Origin: Lysobacteraceae bacterium
GTDB lineage: Bacteria; Pseudomonadota; Gammaproteobacteria; Xanthomonadales; Rhodanobacteraceae
Length of the DNA: 43,938 nt
NCBI GenBank assembly: GCA_018970895.1
Contig: JAGWVM010000010.1
Span: 1 to 43,938 of the forward strand
Direction: 5' to 3'
In this document: positions 1 through 11,018 of the stretch, piece by piece
Layout of the letters: every line of letters begins with the position of its first letter
How positions within the stretch are numbered: the first letter of the stretch is position 1
Notes under the pieces: generated by a model
Database searches by the model: none
Seen by the model: the letters and a program-made list of their open reading frames with translations, nothing else
Told to the model about the DNA's origin: nothing
Translations under genes and position numbers: made by a program

Positions 1-968
<968 letters not shown>

Positions 969-969
<1 letters not shown>

Positions 970-3296
970 TGAGCGCGCAGCCAACCGCCGCCGCCCCCGA
1001 TCTGCTGAACATCGAGATCGACGGCAAGCCCACCCAGATCCGCAAGGGCGCGATGATCATCGAGGCGGCCGACGCCATCGGCGTGCCGATCCCGCGCTTC
1101 TGCTACCACCGCAAGCTTCCCATCGCCGCCAACTGCCGCATGTGCCTGGTGGACGTGGAGATGGGCGGCCGGATGATGCCCAAGCCGCAGCCGGCATGCG
1201 CCACTCCCGTTGCGGAAGGCATGAAGGTGATGACGCGCTCGGAGAAGGCGCTGAAGTTCCAGAAGGACGTGATGGAATTCCTTCTGATCAACCATCCGCT
1301 GGACTGCCCGATCTGCGACCAGGGCGGCGAGTGCGAGCTGCAGGACGTCTCGCTGGGCTACGGCCGCAGCGTGTCCCGCTACACCGAGCGCAAGCGCACC
1401 GTGGCCGACGAGAACATCGGTCCGCTGGTCGCCACCGAGATGACCCGCTGCATCCAGTGCACTCGCTGCGTGCGCTTCACCAGCGAGATCGCCGGCACCT
1501 ACGAGCTCGGCGGCATGAACCGCGGCGAGAACCTGCAGATCGGCACCTACATCGGCAAGACGATCGAGACCGAGCTGTCGGGCAACATCATCGACGTCTG
1601 CCCGGTCGGCGCGCTGACCAACAAGCCGTTCCAGTTCAAGGCGCGCGCCTGGGAGCTGGTGGCCAGGCCGTCGATCGGCTACCACGACGCGCTTGGCTCC
1701 AATCTGTGGCTGCACACGCGCCGCGGCGAAGTCCTGCGCACGGTGCCGCGCGACAACGAATCGATCAACGAGTGCTGGCTGTCCGATCGCGACCGCTACA
1801 GCTATCAGGGCCTGTACGGCGCGGATCGCATCACCGCACCGGAAGTGAAGCGCAACGGCCAGTGGCAGGCGACCACCTGGGAGGACGCGCTTTCGTTCGC
1901 CGCCGAGGCGCTGCGCAAGGTGCCAGCGGGCGAGCTCGGCGTGCTGGCCAGCCCGGCCGCCACCAGCGAGGAGGGTGACCTGCTCGTGCGGCTGGCGCGG
2001 GGCCTGGGCAGCGTCCATGTGGACCACCGCCTGCGCCAGCTCGATTTCGCCGACGGCGCCGTCGCCGGCACGTTCGCGATGCCGGTGACCGAGGTGGCCA
2101 CGGTACGCGCGGCGCTGCTGGTCGGCTCCAACCTGCGTCACGAAATGCCGCTGCTCAACCACCGCCTGCATCAGGCAGTGAAGAAGGGCGCGAAGGTGTA
2201 TGCGGTGAACCCGGCGTCGTTCGCGTTCAACTACCGGCTGGCCGGCGAGTCCATCGTCGCGCCGCAGCAGCTGGTCGATGCGCTGCTCGGCCTGGCCAAG
2301 GCCGCGGTGGCCGGCGGAGCCACGGCACCTTCCGCGCTCGCCGAGGCGATCGCGGCCGCGACATCCGACCAGGGCGACAGCGATGCGCTGGCGCAGCTGA
2401 AGGCCGGTCCGTCGGTGATCGTGCTGGGCGAACTGGCCGTGACCCATCCGCAGGCATCGTGGCTGCGGGCCCTGGCCCGCTTCATCGGCGAGGCCACCGG
2501 CGCGTCGATCAACGAGCTGCCGGTCGGTGCCAACGCGGTCGGGCTGGCGCGCTGCGGCGTGCTGCCGGGCAACGGTGGGCTGGATGCGCACGCGATGCTG
2601 GCGCGGCCGCGCAAGGCTTACGTGCTGTTCGGTCTGGAAGTGCCGCACGACTTCGCCGACGGTAGCCAGGCGCTGCATGCCCTGCTCGCCGCCGATACGG
2701 TGGTCGCCTTCTCGGCCTACGCCAGTGCCACGCTGCGCGACGTCGCCGACGTCATCCTGCCGATTGGTCTGTTGCCGGAAATGGACGGCACGCTGGTCAA
2801 CGTCGATGGCGTGGCCCAGTCGGTGCAGGGCGGCGCCAAGCTGCCGGGTCAGGCGCGGCCGGGCTGGAAGGTGCTGCGCGCCCTGGGCGGTCTGATGCAG
2901 TTCGCCGGCTTCGAGTTCGACGATCTCGCCGGGCTGCGTGCCGGCATGGGCGACGTCGCGGCACGGCCGACGGCCACCGGCCTCGCTGCCCGCGCCCCGG
3001 TTTCCGGTCTCACCCGCATGGCGGATTGGCCGATCTACCGTGCCGATGCGGTGTTGCGCCGCGCCGAGGCGCTCAACGCGCATCCGCTGAACCGTGCTCC
3101 GGCCGTGCGCCTCAACGCCGCCGAGGCGGCCCGCCACGGACTCGCCGAGGGTGTCTCGGCCAAGGCGGGGCAGGCGGTGCTGCCGGTGGTGATCGATGCG
3201 GCCGTGCCCGATGGCACCGCCTGGATCGAGGCCGCGCACGAACTCACCGCGACGCTGCCGGCCTACGGCGCCACCCTCACCCTGAGCAAGGCTTGA
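969..3296 (+). CDS. nuoG: NADH-quinone oxidoreductase subunit G
   Basis: Iron-sulfur subunit of the complex I peripheral arm, carrying electrons from NuoF/NuoE towards NuoI and NuoB. I chose the ATG at 969, which overlaps the nuoF stop (TGATG), giving 775 residues; a longer upstream frame only runs through nuoF coding sequence. N-terminal [2Fe-2S] Cys45, Cys56, Cys59, Cys77; His109/Cys113/Cys116/Cys122 (HPLDCPICDQGGEC) for the His-ligated cluster; Cys161/164/167 and Cys211 (RCIQCTRC...VCPVGAL) for a further [4Fe-4S] cluster. The rest is a molybdopterin-oxidoreductase-like domain that has lost cofactor function in this family. It is shorter than the roughly 900-residue enterobacterial protein, a length I associate with Lysobacterales. 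Confidence 0.97.
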
Positions 3297-3299
3297 TCC

Positions 3300-4328
3300 A
3301 TGGGCGACCAGATCCTCAACCAGCTCGTCTGGCCGATCGTGCACATCCTGGCCATCGTGCTGCCGCTGGTGTTGGCGGTGGCGATGTTCGTGTACTGGGA
3401 GCGCAAGATCATCGGCTGGATGCACGTGCGCATGGGGCCGAACAAGATCGGCCCGCTTGGCCTGCTGCAGGCCTTCGCCGACGTGGTCAAGCTGCTGATC
3501 AAGGAAGTGATCCTGCCGACCAACGCGAACCGGTTCCTGTACTACCTTGCGCCGCTGCTGGCGCTGGTACCGGCGCTGGCCGCGTGGTCGGTGATCCCGT
3601 TCGGCACCAAGATGGTGCTGGCCAACGTCAACGCCGGTCTGCTGTATCTGCTGGCGATGACCTCGCTGGGCGTGTACGGCATCATCCTCGCCGGCTGGGC
3701 CTCCAACTCGCGTTACGCGCTGCTCGGTGCGATGCGCTCGGCGGCACAGGTGATTTCCTACGAACTGGCCATGGGCCTGTGCCTGGTTTGCGTGCTGGTG
3801 CTGGCCGGCTCGCTCAACCTCACCGACATCGTGATGGCGCAGGCGGGCAGCAAGGGCATCGGCGAGTGGTTCATGTGGCCGCTGCTGCCGGTGTTCGTCA
3901 TCTACTTCATCTCCGGCGTGGCCGAGACCAACCGCGCGCCGTTCGACGTGGCCGAGGGCGAGTCGGAGATCGTGGCCGGCTTCCACGTGGAGTACTCGGG
4001 CTCGGCGTTCGCGCTGTTCTTCCTGGCCGAGTACGCCAACATGATCCTGGTGAGCTTCCTCGCCTCGATCCTGTTCATGGGCGGCTGGCTCAGCCCGTTC
4101 CCGGAGAGCTGGGGCTGGATCGGCCACGGCAACTTCTTCTGGCTGTTCGCCAAGGCCTTCGCGTTTGCCTTCCTGTTCCTCTGGTTCCGCGCCAGCTTCC
4201 CGCGCTACCGCTATGACCAGATCATGCGGCTGGGCTGGAAGGTGTTCATTCCCATCACCATCGTGTGGGTCCTCGTCGCCGGCTGCCTGAAGTACTACGG
4301 CTGGGTCACCATCGGCACGGGGGTCTGA
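3300..4328 (+). CDS. nuoH: NADH-quinone oxidoreductase subunit H
   Basis: Membrane subunit (342 residues, about eight transmembrane helices) at the joint of the peripheral and membrane arms, forming much of the quinone chamber. Family signatures are [19 protein letters not shown] near residue 40 and the acidic loop [20 protein letters not shown], which carries conserved glutamates implicated in coupling quinone reduction to proton movement. The ATG at 3300 follows the nuoG stop by three bases, so translation is probably coupled. The length matches the family and nothing is missing. Confidence 0.97.
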   Translation: MGDQILNQLVWPIVHILAIVLPLVLAVAMFVYWERKIIGWMHVRMGPNKIGPLGLLQAFADVVKLLIKEVILPTNANRFLYYLAPLLALVPALAAWSVIPFGTKMVLANVNAGLLYLLAMTSLGVYGIILAGWASNSRYALLGAMRSAAQVISYELAMGLCLVCVLVLAGSLNLTDIVMAQAGSKGIGEWFMWPLLPVFVIYFISGVAETNRAPFDVAEGESEIVAGFHVEYSGSAFALFFLAEYANMILVSFLASILFMGGWLSPFPESWGWIGHGNFFWLFAKAFAFAFLFLWFRASFPRYRYDQIMRLGWKVFIPITIVWVLVAGCLKYYGWVTIGTGV

Positions 4329-4336
4329 AGAAAGCC

Positions 4337-4828
4337 ATGTCCCGGATTACCCAATACTTCAAGAGCCTCCTGCTCATCGAACTGCTCAAGGGCATGGCGC
4401 TGACCTGGCGCTACCTGTTCGCACCCAAGTACACGATGCGCTACCCGATGGAGCACATCCCCAAGTCGAACCGCTTCCGCGGACTGCACGCCCTGCGCCG
4501 GTATCCGAACGGCGAGGAGCGCTGCATCGCGTGCAAGCTGTGCGAGGCGGTGTGCCCGGCGCTGGCGATCACCATCGATTCGGCGCCGCGCGCCAGCGAC
4601 GGCCAGCGCCGCACCACGCGTTACGACATCGACCTGTTCAAGTGCATCTTCTGCGGGTTCTGCGAGGAGAGCTGTCCGGTCGACTCGATCGTGGAGACGC
4701 ACGTGCACGAGTACCACTTCGAGCAGCGCGGCGAGAACGTGGTGACCAAGCCGCAGCTGCTTGCCATCGGCGACCGCTTCGAGGCTGACATCGCCGCCGC
4801 CCGCGCGCAGGACGCGGCGTACCGCTGA
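4337..4828 (+). CDS. nuoI: NADH-quinone oxidoreductase subunit I
   Basis: Small ferredoxin-like subunit (163 residues) that passes electrons through two [4Fe-4S] clusters towards the terminal cluster in NuoB. Two intact CxxCxxCxxxCP motifs are visible: [12 protein letters not shown] and [12 protein letters not shown]. The N-terminus [20 protein letters not shown] contains the amphipathic helix that anchors the subunit to the membrane arm. Start chosen at 4337, behind the purine-rich GAAGAAAG; the frame extends further upstream only over the 3' end of nuoH. Confidence 0.97.
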   Translation: MSRITQYFKSLLLIELLKGMALTWRYLFAPKYTMRYPMEHIPKSNRFRGLHALRRYPNGEERCIACKLCEAVCPALAITIDSAPRASDGQRRTTRYDIDLFKCIFCGFCEESCPVDSIVETHVHEYHFEQRGENVVTKPQLLAIGDRFEADIAAARAQDAAYR

Positions 4829-4843
4829 GGGCAGGGGAAACAC

Positions 4844-5500
4844 ATGATCAATCCACAACTGTTCCAGCTGATCTGCTTCTACGCCTTCGCCACCGTGACC
4901 GTGGCCTCGGCGCTGGCGGTGATCACCCTGCGCAACTCGGTACATGCCGTGCTCGCGCTGGTACTGACCTTCTTCAGCTCCGCCTGCATCTGGCTGCTGG
5001 CCGAGGCCGAGTTCCTGGCGATCGCGCTGATCGTCGTCTACGTCGGCGCGGTGATGGTGCTGTTCCTGTTCGTCGTGATGATGCTGGACATCGACCAGGA
5101 GAAGATGCGCGAGGGCTTCGTGAAGTTCCTGCCGGTCGGCCTGATAGTCGCACTGGTGATGCTTGGCGAGATGCTGGCGCTGATCGGCGTGCGCGCCATG
5201 CATGCCCACGTGCTTGGCCCGAATCCCGCCACCGAGGCGGGCCTGTCCAACACCGCGTGGCTGGGCCACGCGCTGTACACCGACTACCTGCTGCCGTTCG
5301 AGGTCGCCGCCCTGATCCTGACCGTGGGCGTGGTGGCCGCCGTTGCGCTGACCCTGCGTCACCGCGGTGGGGTGCGTTACCAGACCGCCGGCCAGCAGGT
5401 GGCGGTGAAGGCCAGCGACCGCGTGCGCATCGTCAAGATGGATGCGGACACGACCTACGGCCGCACGCCGGCACCGGCCGCTTCCGAGGAGTCCAAGTGA
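4844..5500 (+). CDS. nuoJ: NADH-quinone oxidoreductase subunit J
   Basis: Membrane subunit of complex I (218 residues, about five transmembrane helices) contributing to the proton path near NuoH and NuoK. It opens [24 protein letters not shown] and carries the conserved helix [21 protein letters not shown], which contains the pi-bulge region of this family. The soluble C-terminal tail (about residues 180-218) is poorly conserved. A good ribosome-binding site (AGGGGA) precedes the ATG at 4844. The stop codon overlaps the nuoK start. Confidence 0.96.
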   Translation: MINPQLFQLICFYAFATVTVASALAVITLRNSVHAVLALVLTFFSSACIWLLAEAEFLAIALIVVYVGAVMVLFLFVVMMLDIDQEKMREGFVKFLPVGLIVALVMLGEMLALIGVRAMHAHVLGPNPATEAGLSNTAWLGHALYTDYLLPFEVAALILTVGVVAAVALTLRHRGGVRYQTAGQQVAVKASDRVRIVKMDADTTYGRTPAPAASEESK

Positions 5501-5805
5501 TGCTCACGCTCTCGCACTACATCGTGCTCGGCGCGGTGCTGTTCTGCATTTCCGTGGCCGGCCTGTTCATCAACCGCAAGAACGTCATCGTGCTGCTGAT
5601 GGCGATCGAGTTGATGCTGCTGGCCGTGAACATGAACTTCGTGGCGTTTTCGCGCTTCCTGGGCGATGTCTCAGGCCAGGTGTTCGTGTTCTTCATTCTC
5701 ACCGTGGCCGCGGCGGAATCCGCCATCGGCCTGGCGATCCTGGTGCTGCTGTTCCGCAATCGCAGCACGATCAACGTCGCCGAAATCGACAGCATGAAGG
5801 GTTGA
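5500..5805 (+). CDS. nuoK: NADH-quinone oxidoreductase subunit K
   Basis: Three-helix membrane subunit of 101 residues (family about 100), homologous to MrpC of cation/proton antiporters. The conserved membrane glutamates are present in [10 protein letters not shown] and [13 protein letters not shown]; these acidic residues relay protons between NuoJ/H and NuoN. Start chosen at the ATG at 5500, which overlaps the nuoJ TGA (GTGATG). A GTG one codon upstream cannot be excluded. The coding frame continues upstream through nuoJ, but those residues do not resemble NuoK. Confidence 0.95.
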   Translation: MLTLSHYIVLGAVLFCISVAGLFINRKNVIVLLMAIELMLLAVNMNFVAFSRFLGDVSGQVFVFFILTVAAAESAIGLAILVLLFRNRSTINVAEIDSMKG

Positions 5806-5809
5806 CCCG

Positions 5810-7855
5810 ATGCAGCTTTCAACCGCAATCCTTCTCACCATCCCGCTGGCGCCGCTGGTCGGCTGCCTGCTGGCGGGCTTCTTCGGCAAGTTCATCGGCC
5901 GGGCCGGCGCGCACAGCGTGACCATCCTGGGCCTGCTGGTCGCCTGCGGCCTGTCGTTCTACGTGCTGTACCAGATCACCGCGGGCGGAGCGCCGGTCTA
6001 CAACCACAACCTCTACACCTGGTTCGAGATCGGCAAGTTCAGTGCCAGCGTCGGCTTCCTGATCGACCGGCTGACCGCGATGATGATGGTGGTGGTGACC
6101 TTCGTGTCGCTGCTGGTCCACGTCTACACGATCGGCTACATGGCCGACGACCCGGGTTACCAGCGCTTCTTCAGCTACATCTCGCTGTTCACCTTCTCGA
6201 TGCTGATGCTCGTGATGAGCAACAACTTCATGCAGCTGTTCTTCGGCTGGGAAGCGGTGGGCCTGGTGTCCTACCTGCTGATCGGCTTCTGGTACAAGCG
6301 GCCGACCGCGATCTTCGCCAACCTGAAGGCGTTCCTGGTCAACCGCGTGGGCGACTTCGGCTTCCTGCTGGGCATCTCGGCGGTGCTGTACTTCCTCGGT
6401 ACGCTGGACTACGCCACCGCCTTCGCCGGCGCCGATTCGCTGGTCGGCAAGACGCTGACGATCACCCAGGGCGTGCACTGGGATGCGCCCACGGTGATCT
6501 GCGTGCTGCTGTTCATCGGTGCGATGGGCAAGTCGGCCCAGGTGCCGCTGCACGTGTGGCTGCCTGATTCGATGGAAGGCCCGACCCCGATCTCCGCGCT
6601 GATCCATGCCGCGACGATGGTGACCGCCGGCATCTTCATGGTCGCGCGCATGTCGCCGTTGTACGAGCTGTCCGGCTCGGCGCTGAGCTTCATCATGGTC
6701 ATCGGCGCCACGGGTGCGCTGTTCACCGGCCTGATCGGCATCGTGCAGAACGACATCAAGCGCGTGGTGGCCTACTCGACGCTGTCGCAGCTCGGCTACA
6801 TGACCGTGGCGCTGGGCGTGTCGGCCTATTCGGGCGCGGTCTACCACCTGATGACCCACGCCTTCTTCAAGGCGCTGCTGTTCCTCGGTGCCGGCTCGGT
6901 GATCATCGCCATGCACCACGAGCAGGACATGCGCTACATGGGCGGCCTGCGCAAGTACATGCCGATCACCTGGATCACCATGTGGATCGGTTCGCTTGCG
7001 CTGTGCGGCGTGCCGTTCTTCTCCGGCTTCTATTCGAAGGACGCGATCATCGAGGCGGTGGGTGAGTCGCATCGCTGGGGGTCGAGCTACGCCTACTTCT
7101 GCGTGATGGCCGGTGCCTTCGTCACGGCGCTGTACACCTTCCGCCAGATGTACCTGACGTTCCACGGCAAGGAGCGCTTCACGGTGAAGGCCCATCACGG
7201 CCACGGCCACGATGCGCACCATGACGACCATCACGACGACCACGGCCACCACGAGCCGGGCGTGCTCGAGCACGCGCCGACCGAATCGCCCTGGGTTGTG
7301 ACCCTGCCGCTGGTGCTGCTGGCGATCCCGTCGCTGCTGATCGGCTTCCTGACCGTCGGCCCGATGCTGTTCGGCGGGTGGTTCGGCCCGGCGATCCACG
7401 TGGACGAGGCGAACAACGTACTCGGCGAGCTGGCAGGCGAATTCCACGGCGCGCTGTCGATGGCGCTGCACGGCTTCAACCCGGTCGGTCCGTTCGGCCT
7501 GGTGCTGCTGGCCTTCGCCATCCAGACCTACATCTACCTGTTCAACCCGGCCATGGCCGGCCGGATCAAGAGCGCGCTCAAGCCGCTGTGGACCGTGCTG
7601 GACCGCAAGTACTGGGTGGACGATGTCTACTTCGCGGTCTTCGCACGCGGTGGCGTGAAGCTGGGTCGCCTGTTCTGGAAGGCCGGTGACGCGGCGGTGA
7701 TCGATGGCGCCCTGGTCAACGGCTCGGCCAGCCTGGTGCAGAAGATCGCCGCGGCGATGCGTCGGCTGCAGTCCGGGTACCTCTACCACTACGCCTTCGC
7801 GATGATTCTCGGCCTCATCCTGCTGCTTGGCGGGTTCTGGCTGGTCGGGCACTAA
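5810..7855 (+). CDS. nuoL: NADH-quinone oxidoreductase subunit L
   Basis: Distal antiporter-like proton pump of complex I, 681 residues, with 14 core helices plus the long lateral helix and final transmembrane segment at the C-terminus. Family signatures include LFFGWEAVGLVSYLLIGFW, the pump-core segment PLHVWLPDSMEGPTPISALI and the lysine-bearing VQNDIKRVVAYSTLSQLGYM. Between two helices lies an unusual His/Asp-rich loop: residues 462-481 contain 11 histidines (nt 7193-7252). The ATG lies four bases after the nuoK stop. The enterobacterial protein is about 613 residues; part of the extra length is this loop and the segment around it. Confidence 0.97.
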   Translation: MQLSTAILLTIPLAPLVGCLLAGFFGKFIGRAGAHSVTILGLLVACGLSFYVLYQITAGGAPVYNHNLYTWFEIGKFSASVGFLIDRLTAMMMVVVTFVSLLVHVYTIGYMADDPGYQRFFSYISLFTFSMLMLVMSNNFMQLFFGWEAVGLVSYLLIGFWYKRPTAIFANLKAFLVNRVGDFGFLLGISAVLYFLGTLDYATAFAGADSLVGKTLTITQGVHWDAPTVICVLLFIGAMGKSAQVPLHVWLPDSMEGPTPISALIHAATMVTAGIFMVARMSPLYELSGSALSFIMVIGATGALFTGLIGIVQNDIKRVVAYSTLSQLGYMTVALGVSAYSGAVYHLMTHAFFKALLFLGAGSVIIAMHHEQDMRYMGGLRKYMPITWITMWIGSLALCGVPFFSGFYSKDAIIEAVGESHRWGSSYAYFCVMAGAFVTALYTFRQMYLTFHGKERFTVKAHHGHGHDAHHDDHHDDHGHHEPGVLEHAPTESPWVVTLPLVLLAIPSLLIGFLTVGPMLFGGWFGPAIHVDEANNVLGELAGEFHGALSMALHGFNPVGPFGLVLLAFAIQTYIYLFNPAMAGRIKSALKPLWTVLDRKYWVDDVYFAVFARGGVKLGRLFWKAGDAAVIDGALVNGSASLVQKIAAAMRRLQSGYLYHYAFAMILGLILLLGGFWLVGH

Positions 7856-7870
7856 AGGGAACCCAGCTCC

Positions 7871-9379
7871 ATGTTCAATCACCTGCTCAGCCTGCTGATC
7901 TGGCTTCCCGTGGTGGGCGCCGTCCCGGTGCTCCTTGCGGGCTCCGGCCGTCCCTCGCTGGCCCGCTGGCTCGCCCTGGCCGTTGCCGTCCTCACCTTCG
8001 CGGTGAGCCTGTTCCTGATTCCGCAGTACCACCTCGACGGTGCAGTGATGCAGCTGCGCGAGGACCACCTGTGGATCGCCTCGCTGGGCGTGCACTACGG
8101 CCTGGCGGTGGACGGCATCTCGGTCGCGCTGATCCTGCTCACCACGTTCGTCAGCATCCTGGTGATCGTCGGTGCCTGGGAGGTCATCCAGGACAAGCCG
8201 CACCAGTACATGGCTGCCATGCTGGTACTCGAGGGCCTGATGATCGGCGTGTTCTGCGCCACGGATGCGCTGCTGTTCTACGTGTTCTTCGAGGCGATGC
8301 TGATCCCGATGTTCATCCTCATCGGCATCTGGGGTGGCCCGCGTCGCGTCTACGCCACGATCAAGTTCTTCATCTACACGTTCCTCGGCTCCATCTTCAT
8401 GCTGATCGGGCTGATCTACCTGTACCAGAAGGCCGGTACGTTCGACCTGCACACGCTGGCGACGCTGCCGCTGTCGATGACTGAGCAGACCTGGCTGTTC
8501 TTCGCCTTCCTGCTGGCCTTCGCGGTGAAGGTGCCGATGGTGCCGGTGCACACCTGGCTGCCGGATGCCCACGTCGAGGCGCCGACCGGCGGTTCGGTGG
8601 TGCTGGCGGCGGTGATGCTGAAGATCGGCGGATACGGCTTCCTGCGCTTCTCGCTGCCGATCACCCCGGACGCCGCCGCGCACTTCGCGCCGCTGGTGAT
8701 CGTGCTGAGCCTGGTCGCGGTGGTCTACATCGGCTACGTGGCGCTGGTGCAGGACGACATGAAGAAGCTGGTGGCCTATTCGTCGGTGGCCCACATGGGC
8801 TTCGTGACGCTGGGCATCTTCATCGCCTTCATGCTGGTCCGCGACGCCGGCAACATCGATGCAGCCAAGCTCGGCATGCAGGGCGCGATGGTGCAGATGA
8901 TCTCGCACGGCTTCGTGTCGGGTGCGATGTTCTCGTGCATCGGCGTGCTGTACGACCGCCTGCATACCCGCCAGATCAAGGACTACGGTGGCGTCATCAA
9001 CGTGATGCCCTGGTTCGGGTTTTTCTACGTGCTGTTCGCCATGGCCAACTCCGGCCTGCCGGGCACCAGCGGTTTCGTCGGCGAGTTCATGGTGGTGCTG
9101 GCCAGCTTCAGCGCCAATCCGTGGATCGCCCTGTTCGCTGCCTTCACCCTGATCATCGGCGCGGCTTATACGCTTTGGATGGTCAAGCGCGTGCTGTGGG
9201 GCGACATCACCAACCCGCACGTGGCGGAAATGAAGGAGATCAACGGGCGCGAGACCTTCGTGCTGGTCGCCTTCGCCGCCGCGGTGCTTGCGCTGGGCAT
9301 CTGGCCGCAGCCGCTGATCCACCTGATGGACCACTCGGTGGCGCAGCTGGTCCAGCAGCTGGCTGTTCACAAGATCTGA
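7871..9379 (+). CDS. nuoM: NADH-quinone oxidoreductase subunit M
   Basis: Second antiporter-like proton-pumping subunit, 502 residues with about 14 transmembrane helices. Recognisable segments are FFEAMLIPMFILIGIWGG, with the key helix-5 glutamate, KVPMVPVHTWLPDAHVEAPT, the classic NuoM signature, and QDDMKKLVAYSSVAHMGFV, with the conserved lysine. It follows nuoL after 15 bases and precedes nuoN by 12, all in one transcription unit. Length and motifs match the family fully. Confidence 0.97.
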   Translation: MFNHLLSLLIWLPVVGAVPVLLAGSGRPSLARWLALAVAVLTFAVSLFLIPQYHLDGAVMQLREDHLWIASLGVHYGLAVDGISVALILLTTFVSILVIVGAWEVIQDKPHQYMAAMLVLEGLMIGVFCATDALLFYVFFEAMLIPMFILIGIWGGPRRVYATIKFFIYTFLGSIFMLIGLIYLYQKAGTFDLHTLATLPLSMTEQTWLFFAFLLAFAVKVPMVPVHTWLPDAHVEAPTGGSVVLAAVMLKIGGYGFLRFSLPITPDAAAHFAPLVIVLSLVAVVYIGYVALVQDDMKKLVAYSSVAHMGFVTLGIFIAFMLVRDAGNIDAAKLGMQGAMVQMISHGFVSGAMFSCIGVLYDRLHTRQIKDYGGVINVMPWFGFFYVLFAMANSGLPGTSGFVGEFMVVLASFSANPWIALFAAFTLIIGAAYTLWMVKRVLWGDITNPHVAEMKEINGRETFVLVAFAAAVLALGIWPQPLIHLMDHSVAQLVQQLAVHKI

Positions 9380-9391
9380 TCGGGACCGACC

Positions 9392-10846
9392 ATGCCCTCA
9401 ATGAATGACATCCTGATCCTCGCGCCGGAGTTCTATCTGGTCGCAGCCGCGTGCTTGCTGTTGCTGCTCGACGCGTTCATGAAGCCCGAGCAGCGCGGTT
9501 TGCTGCACTGGCTGTCGATCGCCGTGCTGGCGGTGGCTATCTACATGGTGGTTGGTGCGGCCCCGCCGGTTGCGGTGAGCGCGTTCCACGGCATGTTCGT
9601 GCGCGACGGCGTGGCGACCATTCTCAAGGTGTTCGCGCTGCTCACCACGATCCTGGTGTTCGTGTACTCGCGCCCCTACCTGCGCGACCGCAAGCTGTTC
9701 ATCGGCGAGTTCTACACGCTGATGATCTTCGCGGTGATCGGCGTGATGCTGCTGGTGTCGGCCGGCAGTCTGGTCACCGTGTACCTCGGCCTGGAGCTGC
9801 TCTCGCTGTCGTCCTATGCGCTGGTGGCGCTCAACCGCGACGCGCCGCTGCCGTCGGAGGCAGCGATGAAGTACTTCGTGCTGGGTGCACTGGCCTCGGG
9901 CATGCTGCTGTACGGCATGTCGATGGTCTATGGTGCCTCCGGCATGGGCGGGCAGGCCACGCTGGATCTTTCCAGGTTGAGTGCGGTGATGGGCTACACC
10001 CAGGCGCCGACCCTGCTGCTGTTCGGGCTGGTGTTCATGGTCGTGGGCATCAGCTTCAAGCTGGGCGTGGCGCCGTTCCACATGTGGATCCCGGACGTGT
10101 ACCAGGGCGCCCCGACGCCGATCACCACCTTCATCGCCTCGGCCTCGAAGCTGGCGGCTTTCGGCATGGCCTATCGGCTGCTTGCCGGAGGCATGGCCGA
10201 GGTGGCGCACCAGTGGCAGCTGATGCTCGCCGTGCTGGCGGTGCTTTCGCTGGCGATCGGCAACCTGGTTGCCATCGTGCAGACCAACCTCAAGCGCATG
10301 CTGGCGTACTCGACCATCTCGCACATGGGTTACCTGCTGCTCGGCCTCTCGGCGGCCAATCCCGAGGGCTACTCGGCGGCGATGTTCTATGCGATCAGCT
10401 ATGCGCTGATGAGCACGGCGTCGTTCGGCGTGATCCTGGCGCTGAGCCGGGCGGGCTTCGAGTGCGAGGAGATCGACGATCTGCGCGGTCTCAACCAGCG
10501 CTCGCCGTGGCTTGCCTTGCTGATGATGCTGGTGATGGTCTCGCTGGCCGGCGTGCCGCCGATGTTCGGCTTCTTCGCCAAGCTGCTGGTGCTGCAGGCC
10601 GCGATCCACGCCGGCATGATGTGGCTGGCCATCGTCGGCGCGGTGTTCGCCATCATCGGCCTGTATTACTACCTGCGCGTGGTCAAGGTGATGTACTTCG
10701 ACAAGTCGGTCGAGGGCTCGGAACTGCGCATGCAGGCGGACGGTTCGCTGCGCGTGGTGCTGTCGATCAACGCGCTCGGCCTGCTGGTCGTCGGCCTGTA
10801 CTGGGGGCCGCTGATCGCGTGGTGCCGCGAGGCACTGGCCGGATGA
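9392..10846 (+). CDS. nuoN: NADH-quinone oxidoreductase subunit N
   Basis: Third antiporter-like proton-pumping subunit, 484 residues, closing the nuo operon. Motifs include LGLELLSLSSYALVALNRD with the pump glutamate, GVAPFHMWIPDVYQGAPTP with the NuoN signature, and QTNLKRMLAYSTISHMGYLL with the conserved lysine. I keep the ATG at 9392 (MPSMNDILI). The ATG at 9401 (MNDILILAPEF) is an equally reasonable start, because neither has a strong ribosome-binding site and the family usually begins close to the first helix. Confidence 0.95.
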   Translation: MPSMNDILILAPEFYLVAAACLLLLLDAFMKPEQRGLLHWLSIAVLAVAIYMVVGAAPPVAVSAFHGMFVRDGVATILKVFALLTTILVFVYSRPYLRDRKLFIGEFYTLMIFAVIGVMLLVSAGSLVTVYLGLELLSLSSYALVALNRDAPLPSEAAMKYFVLGALASGMLLYGMSMVYGASGMGGQATLDLSRLSAVMGYTQAPTLLLFGLVFMVVGISFKLGVAPFHMWIPDVYQGAPTPITTFIASASKLAAFGMAYRLLAGGMAEVAHQWQLMLAVLAVLSLAIGNLVAIVQTNLKRMLAYSTISHMGYLLLGLSAANPEGYSAAMFYAISYALMSTASFGVILALSRAGFECEEIDDLRGLNQRSPWLALLMMLVMVSLAGVPPMFGFFAKLLVLQAAIHAGMMWLAIVGAVFAIIGLYYYLRVVKVMYFDKSVEGSELRMQADGSLRVVLSINALGLLVVGLYWGPLIAWCREALAG

Positions 10847-10849
10847 GGG

Positions 10850-10879
10850 GTTTTCCCGGTGAAAATTTCCCCGGGAAAC
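10850..10879. repeat. Inverted repeat between nuoN and the tRNA promoter
   Basis: TTTCCCGG (10852-10859) pairs with CCGGGAAA (10871-10878) across an 11-base AT-rich loop, four bases after the nuoN stop. It lacks a following U-run, so it is not a canonical intrinsic terminator. It ends three bases before the -35 box of the initiator tRNA promoter. It could stabilise or end the nuo transcript, or bind a regulator; the sequence does not decide. Confidence 0.5.
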
Positions 10880-10881
10880 GC

Positions 10882-10910
10882 TTGCAAGAATTCGGCCATG
10901 TCGCTATAGT
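10882..10910 (+). promoter_or_regulatory. Promoter of the initiator tRNA / rimP-pnp operon
   Basis: TTGCAA (10882-10887) and TATAGT (10905-10910) are separated by exactly 17 bases, a good sigma-70 fit. The expected transcription start lies around 10917, a few bases before the mature tRNA 5' end at 10924. It is the only convincing promoter upstream of rimP that I can find, so it may also drive the downstream operon by read-through. Confidence 0.75.
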
Positions 10911-10923
10911 CTTCGGACTCTGA

Positions 10924-11000
10924 TGCGGGGTGGAGCAGTCTGGCAGCTCGTCGGGCTCATAACCCGAAGGTCGCAGGTTCGAATCCTGCCCCCGCTACCA
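10924..11000 (+). tRNA. Initiator tRNA-fMet (anticodon CAT)
   Basis: A 77-nt cloverleaf with encoded 3' CCA. Acceptor strands TGCGGGG/CCCCGCT leave a 1-72 T-T mismatch; an unpaired 1-72 position is the hallmark that lets the formyltransferase recognise initiator tRNA. The anticodon stem carries the three consecutive G:C pairs (GGG..CCC) around loop CTCATAA, needed for P-site entry. The D stem GAGC/GCTC has the A11:T24 pair typical of initiators, and the T arm is GCAGG-TTCGAAT-CCTGC. Its place upstream of rimP-nusA-infB matches metY of E. coli. The T-T mismatch, instead of the E. coli C-A, is a lineage feature or a curiosity. Confidence 0.96.
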
Positions 11001-11018
11001 GATCTTTCTTAGAACAAG

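Noticed and set aside
5819..9370. Open frame of over 1100 codons on the minus strand opposite nuoL-nuoM
   Set aside because: Same codon-bias shadow; no family motifs, extreme His/Gln/Asp/Arg content.
10850..10879. Intrinsic terminator for the nuo operon
   Set aside because: The stem is convincing but no T-run follows; reported only as an inverted repeat.
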